IMG/VR virus record: IMGVR_UViG_3300020469_000162 | Span: 1 to 31,324 of that record | DNA from: a virus | Length of the DNA stretch: 31,324 nt | Direction: 5' to 3' (one strand) | Part shown: positions 23,129-30,197 of the stretch, piece after piece | Layout: the number at the start of each line of letters is the position of its first letter | Position numbering within the stretch: position 1 is the stretch's first letter | Made by a program: the position numbers and the translations under genes | The notes under the pieces: model-generated | Seen by the model: the letters and a program-made list of their open reading frames with translations, nothing else | Database searches by the model: none | Told to the model about the DNA's origin: nothing

Positions 23129-24954
23129 TGAGAAAAACAGGCTACATTGCAGGAATTGCTAGAGGGCACAATGCAGGTGTTTGTCTTTTAAAAGACGGCG
23201 AAATTGTATTTGCAATTGAAGAAGAAAGATTATCCCGTTACAAATACGACGGAGGACCTCTTGCAAGTATGATTAAAATTTTAGATTATACAGATAAGAT
23301 TGATTATCTTGCAATATCTCATACGCAAGACGCAGACGAACCTCTAAACGATTATGTCCGTCAAGATGTATATACTGCACTTGCTAGAAAATTAAGATTA
23401 ATTGAAGACCCTGAAACACAGGTTGTTAAATATCATGCTCAACATCACAGAAGTCATGCTGCACTAGCATTTTATAGATCAGGATTTGAAAAGGCAAGTG
23501 CTATAATTGTTGATGGAGCAGGAACATTTGTAGAACGACCAGATGGACAAACTATGTTTGAGGTTGAAAGTATATACGATTGCGCATATCCTGCAACATT
23601 TACAGAAATTTATAAGCATTTTGGAGGAAACGGGCCTTGGAGAACTGAGCACTATAACGCAGACGGTAGTGCTACAGAAGTAATGATAAACGATAAAGCA
23701 GGTATTGTTAAAGCATATGAAGCAGTAACTAGATTTTGCGGATTCGATTCAATTGAAGCCGGTAAAACAATGGGACTATTTCCATATGGTGAACCAAACA
23801 AAGCACCTAAGATTTACACTAATGCTTTTGGTGGCAACAAAGATTTATTTACTTGTACATATCCTAATGGAGCATGGGTAGATGAATCTGAATTCCCAGA
23901 GATTAGAGATAGAATATATGATCCGAGTGATATAATTCGATCTGCTAAAGATCCAGACAACCAAGATGAACAAGACAGAATTCAAGAACTGCTTAGAAAA
24001 TCTGACAGAGAAGATGTTACACTACTTCCATCACGCAGAAACATGGCATATAATGTTCAAGTAGAATCTCAACAACTAGTACTTGATTTAATATTAAAAT
24101 CAATTGAACGCACTGGTAATAAAAATATTGTTATCAGCGGCGGTTATGCTTTAAATTGTGTTGCTAATTATTTCTTTTTAAAACATTTACCAGAAGGTGT
24201 AAAAATATATGTAGAACCTGTTAGCAATGATGCAGGTACTGCAATGGGTGCAGCATTTTATCATTATTATCTTACATCTCAAGATAACAAATTAAGAACT
24301 AAAGATGAAAACTTATTTTTAGGACCAGTACAAAATATTACTGAAGATATAATTAGAGAAACTGCAAAGAAATACAATGGTAATGTAACAACAGATGTAG
24401 ATTATAAACAAGTTATAGATACTATTAGAAACAAAAATATTGTAGCACTATATCAAGAAAGAGGAGAAAGCGGTCCTCGTGCATTAGGTAATCGTTCTTT
24501 AATGTATGACCCAACAGATCCAAACGGCAAAGATTTTGTTAACTTGGTTAAGAAGCGTGAATATTTTAGACCTTTTGCTGCAACTGTATTACAAGATGAT
24601 GTGCATGAATGGTTTGATTTACGTGGAATGGAAGATTCGCCTAGCATGATGTATGCAGTCAATTGCCAACCTGGCGTAAAAGAAAAAATACCAGCAGTCA
24701 TACATGTAGACGATACATGTAGAATACAAACAGTTACTAAAGAACAAAATGAACATTGGTACAATTTGATTAAAGAATTTAAAAACCAAACAGGAGTACC
24801 TGCATTGTTTAATACTAGTTTTAATTTAGGCGGAGAGCCATTAGTTGAAACTATTGATGATGCTATGCGTACTCTTTATAATTCAGGAATAAATTATATC
24901 TATTTTCCTGCAACGAAAATGCTAGTAAATATAGAGCATAATGAAAGGCGGTAA
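23128..24954 (+). CDS. Carbamoyltransferase, NodU/CmcH family
   Basis: 608 residues, full length for the family. The N-terminal ASKHA-like half has IAGIARGHNAGVCLLKDGEI and FAIEEERLSRYKYDG, then His103-x-x-His106-His107-x-x-His110 (HAQHHRSH), the metal-binding His cluster. VDGAGTF and 'IEAGKTMGLFPYG' follow. The C-terminal half has ESGPRALGNRSLMYDP starting at residue 447, YFRPFAATVL and FNTSFNLGGEPLVETIDDA, all family hallmarks. These enzymes use carbamoyl phosphate and ATP to carbamoylate a hydroxyl of a sugar or secondary metabolite. Family members modify Nod factors, cephamycin, and a heptose in Pseudomonas LPS core. The start overlaps the upstream stop by one base. The substrate is not identifiable from sequence; the heptose pathway alongside makes a heptose a good candidate. 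Confidence 0.92.
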   Translation: MRKTGYIAGIARGHNAGVCLLKDGEIVFAIEEERLSRYKYDGGPLASMIKILDYTDKIDYLAISHTQDADEPLNDYVRQDVYTALARKLRLIEDPETQVVKYHAQHHRSHAALAFYRSGFEKASAIIVDGAGTFVERPDGQTMFEVESIYDCAYPATFTEIYKHFGGNGPWRTEHYNADGSATEVMINDKAGIVKAYEAVTRFCGFDSIEAGKTMGLFPYGEPNKAPKIYTNAFGGNKDLFTCTYPNGAWVDESEFPEIRDRIYDPSDIIRSAKDPDNQDEQDRIQELLRKSDREDVTLLPSRRNMAYNVQVESQQLVLDLILKSIERTGNKNIVISGGYALNCVANYFFLKHLPEGVKIYVEPVSNDAGTAMGAAFYHYYLTSQDNKLRTKDENLFLGPVQNITEDIIRETAKKYNGNVTTDVDYKQVIDTIRNKNIVALYQERGESGPRALGNRSLMYDPTDPNGKDFVNLVKKREYFRPFAATVLQDDVHEWFDLRGMEDSPSMMYAVNCQPGVKEKIPAVIHVDDTCRIQTVTKEQNEHWYNLIKEFKNQTGVPALFNTSFNLGGEPLVETIDDAMRTLYNSGINYIYFPATKMLVNIEHNERR

Positions 24955-24956
24955 CG

Positions 24957-25577
24957 ATGGATGTCGAAGGACAAATTTTTCAATTATTTCCAACACCTTT
25001 ATACACCTATAAATTAGAAAACCAAGCATATACAGATGTGCAAAACGAATTACAGCCTATAGTTGATAAACTATATAATGAAGGAACTTGGGGACAAAAT
25101 CCAAATTGGGGTTCATCTTCACAATATCTATCTAATCAAGGTGACTTTTTTGAGCATCTATTGCAATTAGAAAATATGAAAACAACCGGTGAAACTATTA
25201 TGCATCACTGTGTAAATTACATGGCAGCAATGAATGTCCAACCTGCCTACAAAGCAGCGATGACTTCTTCATGGTTAACTTTAAACAAGCCTGGACTTTC
25301 TTCGCATATTCATGATCATGGTAATGCCCATATTAGTGGAGTATATTGGTTTAAAACTAGTGGAGATGACGGAGATATTGTTTTTAGAAATACACTGAAA
25401 GCGTTAAAATGTAATCCTATTGGAAGTTCTATTGCACATGAAAATTCTTTTTCGCCTGAGCAAGGTAGACTAATTTTGTTTCCAGGATTTTTAGACCACA
25501 GTGTTAATGAAAACAAAACTAACGGAGATAGAATTAGTATGTCTTTTAATATCTTGTTAGAAACAGGCGCAGTATAA
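24957..25577 (+). CDS. 2-oxoglutarate/Fe(II)-dependent oxygenase-like protein
   Basis: 206 residues. It opens FQLFPTPLYTYKL, the typical start of the 2OG-FeII_Oxy family common in marine T4-like phages. The metal region is HIHDHGNAHISGVYWF (residues 117-132), with His119 and His121 at the family positions before 'SGvyY'. The distal ligand is His181 in FPGFLDHSV, and Arg192 in GDRISMSFN is placed to bind 2-oxoglutarate. The family hydroxylates proteins, sugars or small molecules; the substrate is unknown. AAAGG at 24944-24948 lies 8 nt from the ATG, 2 nt after the carbamoyltransferase stop. First of four such proteins in this operon. Confidence 0.85.
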   Translation: MDVEGQIFQLFPTPLYTYKLENQAYTDVQNELQPIVDKLYNEGTWGQNPNWGSSSQYLSNQGDFFEHLLQLENMKTTGETIMHHCVNYMAAMNVQPAYKAAMTSSWLTLNKPGLSSHIHDHGNAHISGVYWFKTSGDDGDIVFRNTLKALKCNPIGSSIAHENSFSPEQGRLILFPGFLDHSVNENKTNGDRISMSFNILLETGAV

Positions 25578-26314
25578 TGTTGCATATTTTTGGAGATAGT
25601 TTTTCAATCCCCCAGAGCCATATGAACGAAGTGTTTGGTCCTCATGGAACACCAGTAACATACATGCCTTTAGAAAAAACTTGGACTACGATTGTCAAAG
25701 AAAGCATACTTGGAGATAGCGAATATATAAATGATTCTGTGTTAGGATGCTCTAATGATTACATTTATTATAAACTGGCTGAAAGAGAATCTTCATTTAA
25801 GGAAGGGGATTTTGTCATAATACAACCGACTTCTATGCATAGAGAATGGTTCTTTGAAAATAAACCATACATGGCAATTCAACTAGCGACAACGATAACT
25901 CCAGGTGTTGATGTTACAGAAGAACAGTATCAAGCAATAGAAATGTATAAAAGACATTTATATTTCGAAAGACGAAATATTATACATTACAGCATGTTTC
26001 TTGATTCATTAGCACGTAAAGTTAAGATGTATGGAGAACATAGAATCCGTTGTCTAATTCTCCCTGGGTTTGACAATGTTCCAGGAGTAAAGGGTAACTT
26101 ATGTGAAACATCAGGATTAGAATTTAATAACGAAAAGACTGCTATAGCATATTACGATAAAACCGGTGATCTTAGATTTAATCATTTTTCAGAAGTTAAT
26201 CATAAGATTCTAGCAGATAAAATAATCGAATTCTTTAAGACTGGTAAAACTGTAGATCTTACAACCGGGTTTAAAACTGGTATATATACTAAGGAAACAT
26301 TAAAAACATGTTAA
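25577..26314 (+). CDS. SGNH/GDSL-hydrolase-like protein
   Basis: 245 residues. MLHIFGDSFSIPQSH carries block I of SGNH hydrolases with Ser8 as the nucleophile, and GCSNDYIYY (from residue 57) is at the block II/III position with the oxyanion Gly/Asn. RFNHFSEVNHKILADKI (from residue 200) corresponds to block V with His203 or His209. The usual Asp three residues before the catalytic His is not there (Arg200; Asp198 is nearest), so activity is uncertain. Family members are esterases or O-acetyl transferase partners acting on glycans, lipids or small esters. It overlaps the upstream stop by one base and the next gene by seven. A role in removing or adding acyl groups on the glycan made by this cassette is inference. 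Confidence 0.68.
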   Translation: MLHIFGDSFSIPQSHMNEVFGPHGTPVTYMPLEKTWTTIVKESILGDSEYINDSVLGCSNDYIYYKLAERESSFKEGDFVIIQPTSMHREWFFENKPYMAIQLATTITPGVDVTEEQYQAIEMYKRHLYFERRNIIHYSMFLDSLARKVKMYGEHRIRCLILPGFDNVPGVKGNLCETSGLEFNNEKTAIAYYDKTGDLRFNHFSEVNHKILADKIIEFFKTGKTVDLTTGFKTGIYTKETLKTC

Positions 26315-26922
26315 AAATTTCACTTGAAGGTTATCCGGTTGGTATAAAAGAATTAGAACCACAGGATCTTAAAAGTTTACAGGATTATTACCTACCGTTA
26401 ATTTTAGATGGAAGTAATACAGGAAGTTCTAATAATGCTAGTAAAATTTCTAAGAATCTATCTCAACGTTGGGACGATTCAGATTTTTTTAAAAAATGGA
26501 ATGATACATTACTACCATCACCTTATATACAAGATTATATTGATTCATATTTGTTTAAATTTCCTTATAGTGTAGACATAGAGACTTGGTATAACGTACA
26601 TGAGCAACACGATCATCAACAATTACATGATCATATTACAACTAACGTGCCAGCGTTTTCTTGTGTTGTAATTTTAAAACAGCCTAGTCCAGAAGCAGGA
26701 CAATTTGTTTTTAGGACACCTAACTTATCAAACCATTTAAAGTATTTAGAATTAGATCCTATGAATGATTATCCTAATGCTTTCTACCCTGAAATGAAAG
26801 AAGGGTTATTACTAATGTTTCCTTCTTGTTTAGAACACTATGTACATTTTAATCAAACATCTGAACCTAGAGTTGTGTTTTCATCAAACATTATATTAAA
26901 AAGGAAAGGAGATTTACTCTAA
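26308..26922 (+). CDS. 2-oxoglutarate/Fe(II)-dependent oxygenase-like protein
   Basis: 204 residues. Histidine-rich metal region HEQHDHQQLHDHITTN spans residues 98-113; His107 and His109 align with the ligands of the first oxygenase of the operon. FPSCLEHYVHFNQ gives His177 as distal ligand, and Arg188 in EPRVVFSSN is the probable 2-oxoglutarate contact. N-terminal 80 residues are helical and less conserved. It starts 7 nt inside the preceding gene, which suggests coupling. It is a diverged relative of the protein at 24957, not a recent duplicate. Substrate unknown. Confidence 0.78.
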   Translation: MLKISLEGYPVGIKELEPQDLKSLQDYYLPLILDGSNTGSSNNASKISKNLSQRWDDSDFFKKWNDTLLPSPYIQDYIDSYLFKFPYSVDIETWYNVHEQHDHQQLHDHITTNVPAFSCVVILKQPSPEAGQFVFRTPNLSNHLKYLELDPMNDYPNAFYPEMKEGLLLMFPSCLEHYVHFNQTSEPRVVFSSNIILKRKGDLL

Positions 26923-27464
26923 TGGATGATATTATTCCGTTTCCTATTACTGTAAGACCATTTAAGGAACACAATCAACTAAAACAGCAAGTACTAGATG
27001 CTATTCATGCACAAGAAAATGCAGAACATATGACTGCACCCGACAGTGATATTGTTAAATGTGATTGGAATACTGCAAGATATGATGGAGATAGAGAGTG
27101 GTTGAAACTAATAAATCCTTCTCTTTCTATGCACATTAATAAGTGGTGTCAAGAAATGGGATATAAAACATTTGGTATTACTGAAATTTGGTTTCAACAA
27201 TATGCAAAAGGCGGCAAGCACGCATGGCATACACACAGTAACAACTTTACAAATGTTTATTACGTAAACTTGCCAGAAGATGCACAAACAGAATGGATTA
27301 ATCCGTTAACTAAAGATACACATACATTTGACGTACACGAAGGAGATATAGTTACATTTCCTAGTTGGGTCATACATAGAGCTCCTGTTAATAATACAGA
27401 AGAAATAAAAACAATTATTTCATGGAACATGGATATATCTATAGAGGATGACCATCATGACTAA
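26922..27464 (+). CDS. 2-oxoglutarate/Fe(II)-dependent oxygenase-like protein
   Basis: 180 residues. Starts MDDIIPFPITVRPF. The core is HAWHTHSNNFTNVYYVNL (residues 100-117), with His103/His105 as ligands and the 'Fs.vyYv' strand after it. The distal ligand is His152 in FPSWVIHRAPVNN. At the usual Arg position the sequence is IKTIISWN, so a Lys (163) may take its place in binding the 2-oxoglutarate carboxylate, or activity may be altered. The C-terminus is acidic with a His/Asp tail (EDDHHD). The ATG overlaps the preceding stop by one base. Substrate unknown. Confidence 0.78.
   Translation: MDDIIPFPITVRPFKEHNQLKQQVLDAIHAQENAEHMTAPDSDIVKCDWNTARYDGDREWLKLINPSLSMHINKWCQEMGYKTFGITEIWFQQYAKGGKHAWHTHSNNFTNVYYVNLPEDAQTEWINPLTKDTHTFDVHEGDIVTFPSWVIHRAPVNNTEEIKTIISWNMDISIEDDHHD
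27444..27447 (+). promoter_or_regulatory. Ribosome binding site that favours the 27457 start
   Basis: GAGG directly abuts the ATG at 27448, leaving no spacing, but is 9 nt from the in-frame ATG at 27457. The later ATG is therefore preferred, giving MTKKLAYEVIDNF. Confidence 0.6.
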
Positions 27465-28005
27465 AAAATTAGCGTACGAAGTAATAGATAATTTTTTAGA
27501 TAAAGAATACTTTGATGCAATAAAAACTGCATTAACATCAGACGACATAAGTTGGTTTTATAGAGATAATTTAACATCAAATAATGATGAAAGCGGTATG
27601 TTTTATTTCACACATAATTTTTTTTACAACAACACTGTTTCTAGTCCTTTTTTTAATCTGCTCGAACCATTATTCACTAGATTAAACACTTCTTCGTTAC
27701 TACAAGTTAGGGCGAATTTGTCCATAGGTAAAAAGGACATATACGAATCTTCGTGGCATACTGATTTAGATGATGGAAATTCTAAAACAGCCATAATGTA
27801 TATGACAACATGTAATGCTAAAACCCTGCTAGATGTTGAAAAAGAAATAATTAATGTTGATTCTGTTGAAAATAGGATATTAATTTTTGATACTGATATT
27901 CGTCATAAAATGATAAGTGCAACAGATACCAAAAGAAGAATTATTATTAATTTAAATTATAAGAATAAAACTTCAGACCAAGATATTAAAGTTGCATGGA
28001 TATAA
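27457..28005 (+). CDS. Prolyl-4-hydroxylase-like 2OG/Fe(II) oxygenase
   Basis: 182 residues from the preferred ATG at 27457 (27448 is an alternative three codons upstream). The opening YEVIDNFLDKEYFDAIKTAL is typical of prolyl-4-hydroxylase-type folds. SSWHTDLDD gives the classic His101-x-Asp103 pair, and IRHKMISATDTKRRIIINLN gives distal His150 and Arg160/161. This is a different subfamily from the three preceding oxygenases, which use a His-x-His arrangement. It overlaps the preceding gene by 8 nt and ends one base before the GmhB-like ATG. Substrate unknown: a protein side chain or sugar are both possible. Confidence 0.78.
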   Translation: MTKKLAYEVIDNFLDKEYFDAIKTALTSDDISWFYRDNLTSNNDESGMFYFTHNFFYNNTVSSPFFNLLEPLFTRLNTSSLLQVRANLSIGKKDIYESSWHTDLDDGNSKTAIMYMTTCNAKTLLDVEKEIINVDSVENRILIFDTDIRHKMISATDTKRRIIINLNYKNKTSDQDIKVAWI

Positions 28006-28006
28006 A

Positions 28007-28636
28007 ATGATTAAAAACTCAATTACTGTAGGACTAGATAGAGACGGAACAATAAACGAAGATCTTGGAACTTATGTTACCCATCCTATGCAATTCAAAC
28101 CTATAGAAAATAGTATAGAAGCGGTAACACTTCTTAGAAAAAAAGGTTACAATATTGTTGTACTAACTAATCAAGCCGGAGTTAGTAAAGGTATAATGAC
28201 TACTGAAGAAGTTGCTGTTGTACATGATTATATGCTTAATTTGTTAGGAGAAGCAGGTTGTGATAGCATAGATGGAATTTACTATAGTCATACAAGCCAG
28301 AAGAACGATATGTTTGCTAAACCAAATATTGGTATGTTTAAAAAAGCAGAATCTGAATGCAACTTAAAATTTAAAGGCGGATTTTATGTTGGAGATAAAT
28401 TAACAGATTTAAAAGCAGCAGAAAAAATAGGAGCAACACCTATATTAGTTCGTACCGGTTATGGGGAAGAAACAGAAAAAAAGTTAAAGAAATTTACCTA
28501 CAAAAACCTTGCAAGAAAAGTTATGGTGTTTGATAACTTGTGGGCATTTGCTAGTTCTTTACCAGATCCTGAAATAGAAAATGCAGCATGTAAAGAAATT
28601 ACATCGTCTGCAGGTATAAAAGCATCTTTTGTTTAG
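28007..28636 (+). CDS. gmhB: HAD phosphatase, GmhB-like (heptose-1,7-bisphosphate 7-phosphatase)
   Basis: 209 residues from the ATG at 28007, one base after the previous stop; a TTG at 27992 is in frame but would overlap the upstream gene and lacks a ribosome binding site. HAD motif I is LDRDGTIN with Asp11/Asp13, motif II LTNQAGVSKG at 53-62, motif III Lys105 in AKPNIGMF, and motif IV YVGDKLTDLKAA with Asp130/Asp134. The TNQ.G..G and KP...M pattern is that of GmhB/HisB-N phosphatases. In the heptose pathway it removes the 7-phosphate before nucleotide activation. The zinc-binding Cys pairs of classic GmhB are missing from the loop before KPN. The C-terminal 30 residues extend beyond the usual end. 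Its stop overlaps by 4 nt the convergent hldD-like gene. Confidence 0.8.
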   Translation: MIKNSITVGLDRDGTINEDLGTYVTHPMQFKPIENSIEAVTLLRKKGYNIVVLTNQAGVSKGIMTTEEVAVVHDYMLNLLGEAGCDSIDGIYYSHTSQKNDMFAKPNIGMFKKAESECNLKFKGGFYVGDKLTDLKAAEKIGATPILVRTGYGEETEKKLKKFTYKNLARKVMVFDNLWAFASSLPDPEIENAACKEITSSAGIKASFV

Positions 28637-29445
28637 ACACCTTCAATATATTCTTTTACAGTTTTAAACTGTATATCAAAAATATTTAGTAACTTGGTTA
28701 TATCTGCACAGGTATATTCTTGATATTGCCCTTGTAATTCCTCCGGCATTGGAATATACTTTATATCTGCATTATATTTTTTTGCAATTATTTCTGCAAC
28801 TGTTTGGAAACTGGTTGCAGAGCCTGTACCAATATTGTACAAGCCAGACTCTTTAACATGCAGCATCATTTGCTCATGTATGTCACACACATCACCTACA
28901 AAGATAAAATCTCTTAGGTACTTGTCACTGTTTTCAAACAAAGTAATAACACTTTCTTCCTCTGCTTGTTTTGTAAACTTTGTTATAGGACTTGCCTGTG
29001 TGCCCTTGTGTTCTTCTCTAGGTCCGTATACATTAAAATATCTCATACCCTGTACACATACCTTATGTTTTTGTTGCCATATCCATCTATCAAATAGATA
29101 CTTGCTCCAAGCATAAGGACTCTGAGGTTGTTTAGGATCATCTTCTCCAAACTTTTCATATGGTCCATATACACTTGCACTAGATGCATATTGAAAATTT
29201 ACACCTTTAGAATTACATTCATTGAATATCCATTTAGAAAATTCATAGTTTTGTGACATAATCTTGTCAACATCTCTTTCGCTAGTACTAGATATTGCTC
29301 CTAGATGTATTACCCAATCATATCCGTCAACACAAGGCTTATGATTTTCATCATAATCATAGCCATGAACTTCGTGTTCTGTTTGTAAATGATCAATTAG
29401 ATGTTTTGCAATAAACCCTTTTTCTCCAGTAATTAATATTATCAT
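28633..29445 (-). CDS. hldD: ADP-L-glycero-D-manno-heptose 6-epimerase-like (HldD) SDR protein
   Basis: 270 residues (bacterial HldD is about 310). Rossmann NAD(P) site ITGEKGFIAKHL at residues 5-16, with Ala13 where a Gly is usual. HLGAISSTSERD (47-58) and RYFNVYGPREEHKGTQAS (135-152) are diagnostic of HldD rather than general sugar epimerases. Catalytic Tyr111-x3-Lys115 is in SPYAWSKY, and Lys147 in EHKG matches the second catalytic residue of the family. YLRDFIFVGDV and GLYNIGTGSATSFQTVAEII are the C-terminal substrate part. It converts ADP-D,D-heptose to the L,D form. The ATG overlaps the kinase stop (ATGA), and it ends the minus operon, overlapping the convergent gmhB-like gene. Confidence 0.86.
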   Translation of the reverse strand: MIILITGEKGFIAKHLIDHLQTEHEVHGYDYDENHKPCVDGYDWVIHLGAISSTSERDVDKIMSQNYEFSKWIFNECNSKGVNFQYASSASVYGPYEKFGEDDPKQPQSPYAWSKYLFDRWIWQQKHKVCVQGMRYFNVYGPREEHKGTQASPITKFTKQAEEESVITLFENSDKYLRDFIFVGDVCDIHEQMMLHVKESGLYNIGTGSATSFQTVAEIIAKKYNADIKYIPMPEELQGQYQEYTCADITKLLNIFDIQFKTVKEYIEGV

Positions 29446-30197
29446 ATTTGTTTTAGATCCTCTTCTGTAAGTACGTATACTCCGCTGTGTTGCACAGATA
29501 ATGCTGCGGCGTTATTAGCGTGCATAATTGACTGTTCTATGTTGTTGCAGTTTAAATATGAATATGCAAGCACAGATAAAAATGTATCTCCAGCACCGCA
29601 TACATCGTGAACTTCAACTACAGGTGCATTATAAGTATTACCTTTGTATGTAGCACCTTGTTTACCTTTTGTTACTATTAAATCGCTACAAAAGGTTTTT
29701 GCACGATTATATTCAAGATCGTTTATTTTAAGTATGCAGCCTTCAAATTTATCAAGATAAAGTTTTTTAGTATCAACAAATACAGGCCCTTTAAATTTAC
29801 TACGTAGACTTATAATTAAATCTTCAGTTACAAATCCTTTGTTATAGTCACTTATTACTATAGCATCATAGTCTAAATTATGAAATTCAACGTTGCAAGA
29901 TTTGACTTTGTCTTCTTTGTCAACTCTTATTAAATGCTGTCCTGATCTGTAATCAATATATCTTGATTTAGTTATTTGTTCTTTGTTTGTAACAAACTCT
30001 ACATCGCACCCAAATGCTAATAAGTTTTCATTAACATTAGCAGCCATGCCAGGATTTATTTTTGTATTTTTATATTGAAATACAGGAACGGGTGCTTCGG
30101 GACTTATACGATCAGTACTACCATAATGGTATTCGTCAGTACAACTATCCCCGATTAATAATATCTTGTATTTTTTTTGTTGTTGAATAACCATCAT
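29442..30197 (-). CDS. HldE-type heptose-7-phosphate kinase (PfkB family), stand-alone
   Basis: 251 residues; the kinase part of bacterial HldE is about 310, so this is a compact form. IGDSCTDEYHYGSTDRISPE near residues 15-34, directly followed by APVPVF, is the HldE kinase signature. PGMAANVNENLLAFG is the ribokinase-fold sugar site, RSGQHLIRVDKED matches the HldE 'QLLRlD.E' segment, and VISDYNKG is also shared. VCGAGDTF with catalytic Asp204 is PfkB signature 2. It would phosphorylate heptose-7-phosphate at C1. Its start lies 53 nt inside the upstream cupin-nucleotidyltransferase gene in another frame, with GAGA a few bases upstream. In E. coli this kinase and the nucleotidyltransferase are one protein; here they are separate and in reversed order. 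Confidence 0.86.
   Translation of the reverse strand: MMVIQQQKKYKILLIGDSCTDEYHYGSTDRISPEAPVPVFQYKNTKINPGMAANVNENLLAFGCDVEFVTNKEQITKSRYIDYRSGQHLIRVDKEDKVKSCNVEFHNLDYDAIVISDYNKGFVTEDLIISLRSKFKGPVFVDTKKLYLDKFEGCILKINDLEYNRAKTFCSDLIVTKGKQGATYKGNTYNAPVVEVHDVCGAGDTFLSVLAYSYLNCNNIEQSIMHANNAAALSVQHSGVYVLTEEDLKQI

Noticed and set aside
24453-24764. 103-codon minus-strand open frame
   Set aside because: It is fully inside the carbamoyltransferase gene, whose plus-strand motifs are intact.
27992-28006. Earlier TTG start for the GmhB-like gene
   Set aside because: It would overlap the oxygenase gene, and the extra five residues precede the normal HAD start; the ATG at 28007 is a better choice.
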